The position numbers and the translations under genes are program-made. The notes below the pieces were generated by a model. That model did not search any database and was not told the DNA's origin. It saw nothing but the letters and a program-made list of their open reading frames with translations. From Culex pipiens pallens (taxonomy: Eukaryota > Arthropoda > Insecta > Diptera > Culicidae), in the NCBI RefSeq assembly GCF_016801865.2, contig NC_068939.1, positions 68,785,072 through 68,849,071 on the forward strand: a stretch of DNA of 64,000 nt. The letters run 5' to 3'. Positions 18,951 to 32,800 of this stretch are shown here, piece by piece. The number at the start of each line of letters is the position of its first letter. The first letter of the stretch is position 1.

Positions 18951-21900
18951 AAAAATATACTTTATAAAATGTTTAAAAGACGTGCCTGGAACAATCGTTA
19001 CCCAGGAGGAGATGAATTGAGCTGGAAAGCTGTTTGAGAGGGAGTTGGAGAGGTTTTAGCGAATGGTTTTTGGTCGAAACATAAAAAAATAGAATTTGAT
19101 AAAATATGACGTTACCAAAATAAGCATTTCTCATCACAATTTCCACCTTGCAGCTTTCACCAATTTAGCAGTGGCAGAAGTCTTGACAGGGTTGCCAAAT
19201 ATCTAAAGTTTACGATTTATCGGAAAAGTATTTTTTTTTTTGCAATGTAATGATTTTTACAAATATGTTTCTGATAGTCGTTTTCATAAGCAAAAGTTGA
19301 GCTTGAAAAAAAAATCCACTTCAGTGACATTATTTGAAGACAAGGTTACCAGATCTTCAAATTTATGAAATATCGTAGAATCGCTAGTCTTTCAACGATG
19401 CGCTGAAAATCGGTAGTTTTTATATAAAATACCAAATTCGCATCATTTAGGCTAGATAATTATGAAAGCTTCACTTTAGTGCTGATAACTTCGGACAGGG
19501 TTGCCAGATCTTTCGATTTTTCAAATGTTTGAAATCATTGGAAATTGGTCCGAAAAATCAGGGGGCAGAAAAATGTTTTCAAAAAACTTAAAATTTTTAA
19601 TTTGAGCTCAGGAAGTAAGTCCCTACATAAAATTGGATTAAAATCTGCATTTAAACATAAGATTACCGTGTTTTAAAATATTCAGGATGAGTTTCAATTT
19701 GAATTTTAGGTGAAATTCATTTACAGTGAAATGTATGATCTCAAAACTCTCCAATTCCATGGTAATTTTTTGACTAAAGAGCAATTCACTGCAAAATCGA
19801 TCGATTTTATGCATGTTTATCACTTGTAATTTTTGATATGGCTCAAGCCTTGTGCTGGCCATCCCTATGACCAAAAAAGCCATTTTGTGTAATTGGTGTC
19901 TTCGGCAAAGTTGTTGATGTCCAGAAAAAAGAAATTTCAATATTTTCCAATTTTTAAAGTGATTTACAAAACATATTTTTATTCAAAAAATATTGTTGAA
20001 AATTATGCTGGAAAGTTAGTTTTTATTTTGATAATTCACAAACATTTTTTTTTCACATTGAAAATTGGGTCATAAGTTGCTAAAATATTGGTTTCGTTTC
20101 ATCCACTGTATCACTGTATCTATAATTGAAGAAATGGTAACTCATGACACTATTAAAAAAATGAAAACTGCAATTTGGATTTTGAGAAATTATTTTTTTG
20201 TGAAAAAGTAAGTTTAAGAATCAGCAAAATAATATAAAAAACCGTGCTCTAATTATAGTCCTCATAATACCTCCAACTCTGCTGAATGCACTAAATCGAT
20301 AAGAAATTGTTTTACCATCAGTATTCTATGGACAGCCAAAATATGTATGAAAATTTGTATGAAGAAACTGATGATGCAAATTGGCTTCTATGAAAGGTGC
20401 CCAAAACGCTTGAGCCAGATAAAAACAAAACAATTAAATTCAATATCTAGAATTCAGATAATAGTGATATTGAGAAAAAATCACAACAACTTTTTTAATG
20501 TGAAATTAAAGGCAATCTAGTTGATATAAATGATAGTTTTTCAAAATCAGGATTCGAACATGTTCATGAGAATAATACCCGGATCTATTAAATATAACCT
20601 TATTACAAATCATAATCTGATTATCCATAATTCTTGAAACAAGTAGGAAAGAAAATTAAAATTATATGCATCAAAAATAATATCAAATAAGCAACAAAGT
20701 AACATTTTTACCGGACCAACTTTTTCAAAAATAATATTTCATTTTTTTTATTAAATTAGGAATATTTTGGTCTATTCTGGGGACCATTTGTTTTGTCTAA
20801 AAATAATTGCAAGTTTGCAATTAATCAAAAAAAATCTAATAAAAGTGAGTGAAGCTAAAAACAAAAAAAAAGGTAAATCTACAAGCTTAAAAAATCTTCC
20901 TTGAAGTATTTGACAACGAACATTTTCAACTCAATTAATCATATGTTTCCATTTATTTCGAAAAAATATATTTAAAAAGTTAAAACTGGAATGAAATAGT
21001 CCAATAAAGTTCGACCAAACCGAACGTCTCCACATCCCCCCCCCCCCCACTCAATTGGGCCTTATGCCAATAAGGACAAGGGACAACATTAGGCACATCG
21101 ACTGGCCCGGGGAGCAAAAAACAGTCCTCCGGCGTTCGAGAACAGGCTCGTTATCTCGGCTTTTCGAATATCTTTTTTGTTTGCCTCGCTAGAAAACCGT
21201 CGACAACCAGCCGACCGGGGGGCCAGGCAAATTGAAGTTTAATAATTAATTCCAATTTTCAGTTTCGTTGGTGGGGAGGGGCAGCAGCGAGGGGGGATTT
21301 AATAAACGTATATTTTTGGTTCATGATTCCTGGGCTTGATTGAGGTTTTGAAATTAACATGTGCTGAACGTATGAGCATAATAAATTTGGTTAGTTTAGG
21401 TATGAAAAACAGAATTTATTAACAAAAATACAAGCGAGTGAACATTGGAATTTGACATTTTTGTCCAATTCCTTTCCTTGAAATTAAAATATTCGTAAAC
21501 ATTGAAAGCTTCTTAACTTCAAATGGGGAAAACTTTCCCCGCAAAACCAACACTCTCAAAAACTCAAGAAGAAAACTAGTGTCGATTAAAGAAAAAAAAA
21601 CCCTCGCAAACTGCAGTTTACCAAATTAATTGCAAAACTCTTTCTTGTCTCACGCGCACGCCTCAAGCGGTCGCCTTTCTTCAAAATGAAAAAAAAATCA
21701 GTTGAAAAAGCATTGACAAAAGCTGGCGGCGACCGCGGCGCGCAACGAGACGATAACGACCTGAAACCATTATTTATAATTGAAAGAGCTTTTCAGAGCG
21801 AGCTTTGCGTTTCTCGTAGTTTTGCTTGGTTCGGGGCTTTTTTCTCCTCGTTTTCCTTCTTCTGTCAACGATTCTGCTCGGGCTTTAATGATACACCAAG

Positions 21901-22216
21901 AGATTGTGTTTTTTTTTTGTGAGATGTCTTTTTTGTTCTTTTTGAGCAACTCTCTACGAAATTTGGCAATTATTTTCAATTTCAACAAATTCATCAATTT
22001 ATGTGCGATTTGAACAAATTGATTTTTGTTTTCCTTCAAAGCACCAAGAATATAAAAAATATGTTTTAAGGTGAAATTATAATTTCTACCGTCTTTTAAG
22101 AATTAATTGATATTACTTAATTATAAAAAAACATCTTAAGTCTTCAGATTAAACAAAATTCTGACGAAATAACGTTTATTGGTAAAAATGCAAGTACAGT
22201 CATCTTTTTGGTTATA
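18951..22216. other. intergenic or intronic AT-rich DNA with old repeat remnants
   Basis: Stretches at 19190-19560 and 19830-20110 share phrases such as GGTGTCTTCGGCAAAGTTG with the PAL-B and PAL-C families and are probably relics. A C-run lies at 21036-21046. Two GC-rich patches (21050-21260, 21650-21770) have no supported exon. Confidence 0.4.
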
Positions 22217-22914
22217 CAGTCGACTCTCTGGTTGTCAATATCCAAGGGACCGTCGAGAAAGAGAATCATCAGTTTACAGAACGATGCAAAATGAAGACTC
22301 GATTGAAAATATTTTTTCTTGATACCCTAATGTCAAACACCCTTCAAAGCTTCGTTTCGCCAAGAAAAATGTCTATGCAAGCCATGAGAAAGTGAAATTA
22401 TTGACAACCGGAAGAGATTTTTAAAGCAAACAGAATCCAAGGGACCGTCGAGGAAGAGTTCCTTCAAGCAAGGGAAAATATCGAGGAATGAAGATAATTG
22501 AAGTATGCAGATTGAAGGGACTGAAGAATTCATCGATAGATGGAGAATTATTGATATCGAGAAGATCGACAGCCAGAGAGTCGACTGAAGATAATGAAAG
22601 AACCATCGAGATATAGAAGCATTAGTTTACAGTGACGATGTTTAATAAATACTCGGTTGATTTTTGAGATTCATTTTAACTTCGATCAAACAAAAAAAAA
22701 ACATCTTAAAACTCTTCAAAAAAAAAAACAATGTCTATGCCAGCCATTAGACAAAGACAGTATTGATTGACAAAAGGAAATCATTTTTGGACCTAAGGAA
22801 ATCCAAGGGTAAATCGAGGAAGAGATTCTTGGAGCTAGAGAGGGTATCAAGAAAAGATAAGCATTGAAGTATGAAGTTTGAAAGACCGAAAATCGACAAC
22901 CAGAGAGTTGACTG
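22217..22914. mobile_element. MITE with CAGTCGACTCTCTGG termini, compound
   Basis: A left terminus CAGTCGACTCTCTGGTTGTC starts at 22217. Complementary right termini occur twice, ending at 22587 and at 22914. The body phrase ATCCAAGGGACCGTCGAGGA also recurs. This looks like a Tc1/mariner-type MITE (CAGT end, TA before it) with a duplicated or tandemly joined right half. It lies downstream of the stomatin-like coding end on the plus-strand map. Confidence 0.65.
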
Positions 22915-23311
22915 TTACATTTATCTGGAGCAATAAACATTCCGTGTGAAATTCAATTCCCAAATTCGTAAGGTAAGGTAATTTGCGTGCTAAAAAATAA
23001 TCAATTTTAATCAAATTATAAATCAATGTTGAAAATTTATCAGCAAAATGTCGCAGAGAATTGCTCACGATGTTTTATTTGTTGGTTTCCTACATGACAT
23101 CCCACAACGGGAATGCTTAGCCGTACACTACACACAAATATTTATAAAATTGTTAGTCTCTTAGCTACAGTTATTCCTTTCAATAGAAAAAGTTTCACGA
23201 GAAAATGAACAAATTGATAAAAACGTACCGTATATTCGAGAGCAAAGGAAAAACTGCGTTCTCGTCGTCGTCTTCTTCTACTCCGTTCTCGTCGTCTTCG
23301 TCCTAGGTCTA

Positions 23312-23563
23312 TTGCATTTTCCTCGCCGCCGTCGTCGTCATCATTTTCCTTCCTTTGCCTCCGTAGGTTATTAGCAGTTTTCGCCGCTTTCGCTGCTGGC
23401 CAAAACCAGCTCCTGCCGCTGCTGCCGTCGCAGTCGCCGCCGCCGCCGCCTCCGCCGCAGGGTCAAATCCCGGCGAAAAGAAAGAAAGGGGCGTTCTTCG
23501 CTGGGACGGCTTCGACGGTGGCGGTGGCGGCTGAGGCGCCGGTGACGTGGACGTCCCCTCGAC
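23312..23563 (-). other. open in-frame extension after the stomatin stop codon
   Basis: Directly after the TAA at 23566-23564 the same frame stays open for 84 codons to a TAG at 23311-23309. The predicted extension is rich in Pro and Ala (runs such as PQPPPPPSKPSQ and EAAAATATAAAAG) and then becomes basic. It may be a stop-readthrough tail, or simply GC-rich 3' UTR with few stops. Confidence 0.35.
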
Positions 23564-23858
23564 TTACGAGTGGGACGCCGCGTACGTTTCCTTCGATTTC
23601 ATAAAGTAGGTCAGAATGTCGATTGGCAGCGGGAACACGATGGTGGAGTTCTTCTCCGCCGAGATGGTGTTCAGGGTCTGGAGGTAACGCAGCTGTAGGG
23701 CCGCCGGCGAGTCGCCGATTACCTCCGACGCCTCCCGGAGGGCCCGGGACGCTTTCTGCTCACCCTCGGCGGCGATCACCTTGGCGCGGGCCTCACGGGC
23801 GGCTTCCGCCTCGGCGGCCATGGCACGCTGCAGCTGGACGGGCAGGCGGACGTCCTTG
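23564..23858 (-). CDS. stomatin-like gene exon: C-terminal part
   Basis: The acceptor TTTCCAG lies just above 23858. It completes Ile and encodes KDVRLPVQLQRAMAAEAEAA to SKETYAASHS and TAA. The TAA lies within the sequence CTC-GTAAGT, a consensus 5' splice site, so the stop could be removed by alternative splicing. GC content is much higher than the flanks. Confidence 0.95.
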
Positions 23859-26800
23859 CTGGAAATTGGGAAGAGGGAAAGATGATTAGTAACTTGTACT
23901 TATCATTGTATTTTAGTATGATGATGTGAATTTCCTACTGCAATAAATTATAAAAGCATTTTCTCAAACAGAATGATCGAAAATAAAAGTTCTCCGATTC
24001 GCCTCGAATTGGAGGTTCAAGAGATCATATCTCTACGCCAGTTCAACTGACAAGTTGAAGTTGGGATTATGAGTAAAAATTGTATGGGTTATACCTACGT
24101 GATCGTCTTGTCTCACTTCGCTGTTTGAAGTTCCGAGAAGAATGCGTATTAAAGTTTAACCTTGAAGTATATTCTTGCAAACTGTTGAAGAATGTTTGTA
24201 GAGAATAACGTGTTTATAACGTTTTGCAAAATGTATCTTCGAAGCTATGGCCCACCTTTTTCGACGGTGGGCGGACAGAATCCTAATTTGGTGAATTAAT
24301 TTCCCATTGAGTGATGTCCGTGTTTAGTAAAACTGAATTCAATATTGTGTGGCTCAACTCCAGGGGAAGCATGCACTTTGGGATCCCCATAAACACGTGA
24401 ACTTTGATTTTTTTCAAAAATATTTAGACAGGGCCGAATGTGATTGGACGTAACAGCAGCTAGCGATTTACATTTTAATTTAAAATGGACTTCACCCGTC
24501 AAAATACATTTCTTAAATCTCAAATTTTGAGACATTTTGGCGATTAAAGAGTTTGCTTTGAAAATCACTGGTGTGTAGGCCAGATCCTTGCGATTGTTTT
24601 GATACAAAAAGCAAATCAATCCACTTTAACGACTCCCGGGTCTTTTGTGGTCTCTGTTGCAAGTTTCACCAGGAGGACAAGGCGGGAATCGAATCCGCGC
24701 CCCATAGCAACATAGGAATCGGCAGCCGAAGCCGCTTACCACCGCGCCACGAGGCCCTCCTGTTTTAATACATATAACATAGATTATCTGATATATTTTT
24801 TCTGGTACATTTGTACCCGACCCTCTCCGATTTCAATGAAACTTTGTAGAAATATTATCCTAGGCCTATATAAGCGATTTTTTGTATACATGGAGCCAAT
24901 TATACTCGAAAATGATTAATGAGAAGGGCGTCAGTAATTTAAATATTTGTGTATTTAGTAATTTTAAAATTACTGTATCTCGAATCCATCTCATCGTATC
25001 AATAAGTCAGATACAAACTTTTAGGAAATTAGAAGGGCTTTCTGAAAAAAATACACTGAATGAAAAATACACGCCACTTCTATGAGATTTTAATTTATTT
25101 AATGTTTAAATGTTAAATTTTAAGGTGATGTAACAATTTTTTTCGATCAAAATTTTTGAGAAAATAGCCTAAGATGTATCAAAAAGACTAACGAGAAATG
25201 CAGGATGGTATGGTATGTCTCTCCTAATAAAATACAAAAATCTTTTACTAAAACTGCTTTTTTTTAAAAAAAAAAGTGGTCCTCACGTCAAAATTTACAA
25301 AAACCGATGGTGGGAATCGACCCCATACAAAAAAAAATGAAAAAAAAAACGTTTTTTTGCTGTTTTTTGTCAATTTCCGGTAAAAATATTTTCGAGACTA
25401 AAAAATCAAGTCTGTCATATAAAAAGGGCAAAAAACCACAAAAAAAAACAAAACAATTTTTCAACATTTTTATTTTTAAAACCGCTGTAACTTCACAGGG
25501 ATTGTACTTACCCAAGTAACATTTTTTTTCAGGAGTTCTACAAGAGCTCCTCAAGATAGCTACAGCATAGCAGTTTGGACCGCGGTAGGATAAAACTCTC
25601 TTCAAGTACTCTTCCAAACTCCTGAAGAAGTTTTGAAGAGAATTTTATCCTACCGCGGTCCAAACTGCTATGCTGTAGCTATCTTGAGGAGCTCTTGTAG
25701 AACTTCTGGAAAAAATGTTACTTGGTAGAGCAGTGGTCAATATGGAGACTTTTATGTAAAATTGTCAATATGGAGACTTTGATATAAAAATTGTAAAAAA
25801 AAATCAAATCAAATTAAATCAAATCCAAAAAATTAAAAAATAGAATAAACCCCAGGGGGTAAAGAAGCCAAAAATCAATTTTATGTGCTAAAAATGTATT
25901 TTGTATTGGGTATGAGTATTTTTTAAGGATTGTAACTATTTTTTTCCTGCATAGTCCTAATCATAAACCTACAACATTTCCCAAGACACAAAATTGATAA
26001 GAAAAATTCAACAGGACAAAATTCCTGGGTTTTTTTTAAACTGGGATTTTTCAATTCCAGGGATTTTTGTTATTATTTGTCAAAAAAATCAATTTAGGTC
26101 TGGAAATTCAGATCTGGTTGTGAAAAATATAAGCAATTGAAAACATTGCGATCGACAGGAATTTTATAACATGACCTTTTTAATGCAGCATAATAAATAA
26201 TATCAGCATCAATTTTACTTTTTTGTGAAAGTTGAACCCACATTACCCAAAACTTTCAATCGATGATTTCTTTAATGCATTGATCAGATCAGATCCTGGA
26301 AGAAGATTTTTTTTAAGATCATGACTTACATTTCAAAAAGACTTCAATAAAATTCTTTGGCCCCAAAGAAATGTTAGTCATGACTCAGGACTTCAAAAAT
26401 CTAAAAAATTAAAAGGTTCAAAAAATTTCACGCCAGTGTCACATTTTATCATTGTAAATTTGATCAATGGTTTCCAAGATACTACGATTAAAAATTGAGG
26501 ATCAATTAAGTGGAACTTAAATAAACTACAGTACTGGTCAAAAGTATATGACATTTGTCGATTTGTCAAAACTCACCTAAAATTAAAATTGCTGATGTTC
26601 GCTCGTGTTTCGACCAAACCTTATGCAATTTTCAGCATAAGCAGTTCGGAATGTCAACTTTCAGATGCTTTTTGAAAAACTTTGCTAGACAAGTTTCAGT
26701 GGGTTGAATTTTGGAGGGGTCTCGCAAAAACCGCGATGTCATATACTTTTGGCCAGAAAAACACCGAACGGACTAGCCAAAAGTATATGACATCCGTGAT

Positions 26801-29800
26801 TTTACAAGTAATGTCTCGGATGTCATATACTTTTGACCAGTACTGCAATTTCGCAAAAATAAAACTGTTAAATTTTGGTTTACAGATCCTCAAGTTACCT
26901 ACCGTTTTCAATATTTTCTGTAAAATTTTGAACATTTAAAAAAAACAAGCTATTATATTAAAGAACTTTAAATTAAAAAAACAACATATTTTATATTTTT
27001 TCTCAAAAATCGACATCCACATCGGAAGCCACATTTTCTGCAAAATGTTTTGATTTTCTCTTAAACTATGTAAATATTGCTGTCCTTGTTTAGATTAAAG
27101 TTTAAATTATCATCAATTCATAGTATTGGGATACATAGTTATATGTTCTTAAGCTTGAAAAACATAACAAATTTAATGAAAATATAGATTTATAGAATTC
27201 AAAACCCAGGAAAATTGGACAGCCTAGATGAAACTAGTGATAAAAATTGGCTTGTTTGGTAAAATCAGAAGAACTTATAGCTCGGCAGAATCTTATGCCG
27301 GCAAACTACACGGACCTACAAAAATTGACAAAAATGACTGAGCAGTATTAAATCAAGGGGGTCATGAAGTTTGGGGTCCCCAAAATCACCAGTTTTACAT
27401 TTTTTAAATTAGTGCACATGTTTGACCAATTCTGATAAGAGCGGCCGTGGCTGACTGGTTACGGTGTTCGCTTTGTAAGCGAATGGTCCTGGGTTCGATT
27501 CCCATCTGCTCCCAACGAGAAAGTATAGGAAATATAAATCTTGAAACTCTGAACATGTACGAAAAATCAAAGTCGCTCGAGTCGGGGTTCGATCCCCCGT
27601 TCTTTGGATTGGTAAGCAAAAATGCTAACCACTAGGCCATCGCGACTTGGTGAGCTATGACTGGAATTAGGAATACTGTTACCTCCATCAACTATATACG
27701 CGCTGGGTCCTTGTCCATTTGACAAGGATTCGGAAGTTCTAAATAACGTTTGCACCCGATTGGTCCAAACGTTCTTCAGGGCGGGGCTTGTCGACTCAAG
27801 CTGAAGTACCTCGCGCTCGGCTAGCCAGCGTAGAAATGGGTTACCGAAGCTCGGCAGAGCTAACACCTTCCAAATGCCTATGCGAGTTATTTGCATGTAT
27901 AGAATGAGAGCTAAAAATACATGGAAACAACTCAATTTGTAAGAAGCGACCGCGTGGTCCCGTTTGGTTGGTTGCACACACACACATGTTTGACCAATTC
28001 TGATAATTTTTTTTTTTGAAGAGCTGAGAAGATTACTTCTATTTTGCTTTTTTCAACTTTGTTGATACGACCTTTAGTTGCTGAAAAATTGCCATGCAAA
28101 GGCTTAAAAAGCAGGAAAATTGATGTTTTCTATGTCTCACCCAAACAACCCACCACTTCTAACGTCGTTATCTCAGCAACTAATGGTCCGATTTACAATG
28201 TTAAATTATGAAACATTCGTGAAATTTACCGATCTTTTCGAAAACAATATTTGCAAAATTTTCAAATTAAGACAAACATTTCAAAAGGACGTAATATTGA
28301 AAGTTTGGCCCTTTTGAAATGTAAGTCTTGATTTTAAAAAATGAAAATATTGTTTCGAAAAAATCGAAAAATTTCACGAATGTTTCATAATTAAACATTG
28401 AAAATCGGACCATTAGTTGCTGAGATATCGACGTTAGAAAATGGTGGATTGTTTGGTTGAGACTTAGAAAACATCAATTTTTCTGCTTTTTAAGCCTTTG
28501 CCTTTGGTCGTATCAATAAAGTTCAAAAAAGCAAAATATAGAGAACTTTCTCAGCACTTCAAAAATATTTTGTTTTCAGAAGTGGGCAAACATGTGCACT
28601 CATTCAAAAAAATGTAAAACTACGACTATTTTCAAAAAAAAGTTACCTAAAAATGGCTTTAACTTGAAAACGGTGCACTTTATTAAAATTTCACTGAATT
28701 ACTTTTTGATTGCAAATTTGATTTCACATCGAAAAATGAAGTTGAAAAATTTTGCGACCAATATTTCGATTTTTTTTGAAAAAAACAGTATTGATTCAAA
28801 AATTCATAACTCGGTCAAAGATTTTGCACAACCTAGAAATTTCTTAAAAGTTGGTATTTAATGTCCCCTGAAACATATAAAAAAATCAATCAAAAAATTC
28901 CTTCTAAAGATACAGATTTTTTAATTTTCATAAATCATTTTTGTATGGACAGCTGCCAAATTTGTAAGGCAATTTATTTTGACAAAGTAATGATGCAAAA
29001 TGGCTTCTTTGGGCATACCGAAGGCACCAAAAAAGTTTCAGCCGCACTAAAATATACAAAAAAATGAATGACCGAAATCTAAGAGAATTGCTCAATAATA
29101 AAATTTGAAGAATGATAGATTTGTTATCTCGTCACAATAACCATTCATTTATATTTGTACACCCAAAATTCAGAATCGAGATAATCGATCTCTCAAAATT
29201 TATTGAGGGCTCAGTGCCAAAATCGATAGAATAATGGTACCAACTCACACCATCATAACAAATGAGTTCATTCGTTAGTTGAATCAATAAATCTCCAACA
29301 AGTGTCATACATCGATTTCTGACTTCTCCTTGGTCACCAAGCTGTGGTGGCCGAGGCAGCTAAGTCATTGGATTGGTTTGTCAAAGGTCTCTGGTTCGAT
29401 TCCCGTTGTCGACACTTTTGGTTTTTTGTTTGACGGATGAACTTTTTTTGCAAATGAACCTCGAGAGAATAGTTCTATCGCCCATCTCGAGCTGTGTTCT
29501 CTGCGTCCGTGAATGGTACCACTATTCTCTCGACTCGAGACCATCATTCTCTCGGACTAGCGCTGCCAGTTTTGGGTGTAAGAATTGCAAGCCCCGGATC
29601 ATTTCCGTAAATATGTAAACTGGATTTTATCATGTTGGAGTGCTGGAGTAAGAGTTGGTATCGCAGTCGCTGATTCGGAGTGAACGTCGTAAAAATCATT
29701 GATAGCATTCTAAACATGACTCAATATCGCAGAAAAACAATATGGTGAAATAATGCATAGCTCAAAAGGCATGATAAAATAAATTTCATGTTTAGCATAT

Positions 29801-32800
29801 GGAAAATGAATGATCAAATATCTAGCAAAAACTCACATTTCAACCCGCTCCACCTTGATGCCCCACGCCTCGGTGGCCTCGTCCAGCGACAGCTGCATGC
29901 TGCCAGAGATGGTCATCCGCTCACTGAGGATTTCGTGCAGGTGGCGCGTTCCCATCGTGTTCCGGAGCGTGGTCTGGGCCAGCAGCCGGGTCGAGTGGTG
30001 GGCATTTTCGACGTTCGCAATCGAGACGGTCGCGTTCGAAACCCGGTAGTACACGACGGCGTCCACCGACACCGTCACGCTGTCCTTGGTGAGAACCTGT
30101 TTCGCGGGGGTGGTTTGCGGGGAGACGGCGAGAGGGGCAGGGGGGAAGGATCGAAAGAAATTTAAAAGAAAAATGCACACGTTTGAAGCGACTTTGAAGC
30201 GGGGCAAAACTTGCGCAAGAGCCTGGGAAAACTTACTTCCTGCGGTGGGACGTCATAAGTTCTGGTACGCAGATCGACACGTGCGTAGGCATCAATGCAG
30301 GGCAGGATGAAGAATATACCTGCGTGGGGTTCAAGAAAGCAAAGAGAGTTAAATCAGGTCAGGGTGCTTTTACGCAGAGTTCGTTCTTACCGGGGCCTTT
30401 GGCACCGCCCTGCATCAAACGACCGAGACGGAATATTACGGCGCGCTCGTACTCCTGGACGACCTGGAAATTGTTAACAAAGAAAAAAAGAGGAAAACGG
30501 TTTGATTACTCTTGCGTAACTTCGGTACAATGAACGGAATTCTATTAAACACTTGAATCTGGAAGTAGTTGTTAGTTTTACCTCCAAACGGCAGTTCGTT
30601 TAATTTGTGGGCATTAAAAGCATAACTCTGAGAAATTCTTTACGGAATCAACACTTAGTCGTGCTCATGCTAACTTTTTGCACGTGTATTTTGAGTTAAG
30701 AACGCAATTTTATGCAGCAGTTGGGAAAATTATCGGTAATGTTCGACCTTTCCACTTATTTAACGAAAACTGTTTATTGATCAATTACAAATTTCACATA
30801 GAATTCATTCCTCAACACTAACCTAGTTGTGTCTAGTTATAAGAGAGCAAGCCACGTAGTAAAAGTTTGGCTCGCGTAGGCAAGGTCGGTTCCTGGACTT
30901 CAGCCTAGTAGAACTGTGGGGACTATAAAAATGGCGCCTGTTTTAATTAAAACATAAAAATTCTTCCCCCGAGAGTTGGCACACACACACATACACTCGT
31001 AAATACAGTACCGAAAGGCAAAGTGGATGAACAACCACTTTTTATAAGGGACCAACCGGCTCGGGTCCTCTAGTCAGCTTGAACGTCCCTTTTTGGACGA
31101 CCTTCTTGATGGTAGCTGGAGAGGTAGGCGCAAATTTACCCGCCAGCTTTTGCTAACAAACTCTAACTCAACGCTACCGTCCTCCTTGACTAGGAATGAC
31201 TTCAAAGGGGGCAATATTTTGGGACGTGGGATAGGCACGGCGGGTCATGATTCGCATAGTTGGGGAAGTTCAGGGAAGATATAGTTATAGTTGTTTCGGT
31301 ATGAGGTATATTTTTTTGAATTCATAAGCGTTGTGTTGGTTTGCCAGTACAAGGATGTATTTTGTCTATAAACGTTGATTTTTATTTTAATGAAGAACAT
31401 CAATTATCTGATGTTATCTTCATTTTGTAATAAAAGTTACTAAAATACTGTTAAGATTGTACATTTTACCAAAAAAAATCACACGGCTGAATAAATAAAC
31501 TGGGATAGTCATGGCAGGAGCACATTTGGGATTATATGTTTATTAAAATGATTCTGAATGCAGAGATATTTTATGTCAAAAATAAAAATATGAAGAAATT
31601 AAAATCAATGTTGTTAACGAAAACCTATCAAAGAACGATAACAAAATTCAACTTCGATAAACGAAGATATCTCATTAAAAGTAATTTCTTAAAATAAAAT
31701 AATTCAGACAAAGTCTTTTGATACTTTGATAGATTTGAATTATTACACATACAAAAAAAATGTAGCAAGTTTAAAGGTATTTTTTCTTCATATTACTCAA
31801 AAATATACTCAAAATATTTTTTTTTTCAAATTATGAAATTTTCTTGAATTCTAATATGATTTTCTAGCATTTTATAAAGTACCGTATTTAAAAAACACTT
31901 TCATTTTTATATTTTCTTGATTCGTAATTAGGTGAGTGTTAAATTTTTATTGAGTTTTTTTATTGCACAAAATTAGAGTTTGAGGTATTTTGAATAATAA
32001 GCATTGATTTTGGTTTGAATTAAATCATGTTGAAATTATGCTGTGGTACCGTAAAACAGGGTGACTTTGATAGGTTTGACATTTTTCCGCAAAATGAAGA
32101 GTACAAATTAAATACGTGCGGAATGGAATGAAATCATTCTGATCGTGGTAGAGAAGTGTTCAAAGTACTCACAGAAGAAGTTTTCATAAAATTTTGAAAA
32201 GTTTAAAAAGTGAGTTAACTATAATTAAGAAAATGTTGATAAAAGGAATATTTTAAATATTTTGAAAGTGTCATGATTCTCTCAATGAACATAATTTTGA
32301 ATCGGAACATGAAATGCATTTTCGGATTCTTTGGACAATTTTCCACTAGGAGAAGGTAAAATAAGTTTGTAAAAAATTGAAATTATATGTTTTTTTGAAA
32401 CATAACTAAAAAAATCTTCCCAATTTATATGAATTTTCAATAGAATTAATGGCACATAAAATTTTTGATTCTTGCTTCGATTTCAGTTTAGAGTGTAATA
32501 TGATTCGATAATTTTATTTTAAAAAAACACTAGTTTTAACGAATTTTAGGCAAATTTTTTACTTTTTACCAATTTTACCTAAAATTTATATCTATTTTGT
32601 TAAAAATCGTTTATACTTAATTAACTATTTATAAACATTGATTTTTTTTATTAAAAGCTGTATCAAACACCAAAGTGATGATACATTTGACATAAACATA
32701 AAATTTGAACACATTAAATCTGATTTTTACAAGAATAACTATGGCTATCAAAGTCACCCCGAAATTCAAATTAAGAATTTTCAATGCAACTATTTTTTAA

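Noticed and set aside
23623..23889. Plus-strand ORF opposite the stomatin C-terminal exon
   Set aside because: It is the GC-rich antisense shadow of a clearly conserved coding exon.
27439..27653. Functional tRNA genes (Thr-TGT-like and an opposed one)
   Set aside because: Both lie inside a retroposed unit with a 23-bp target duplication, so they are SINE modules.
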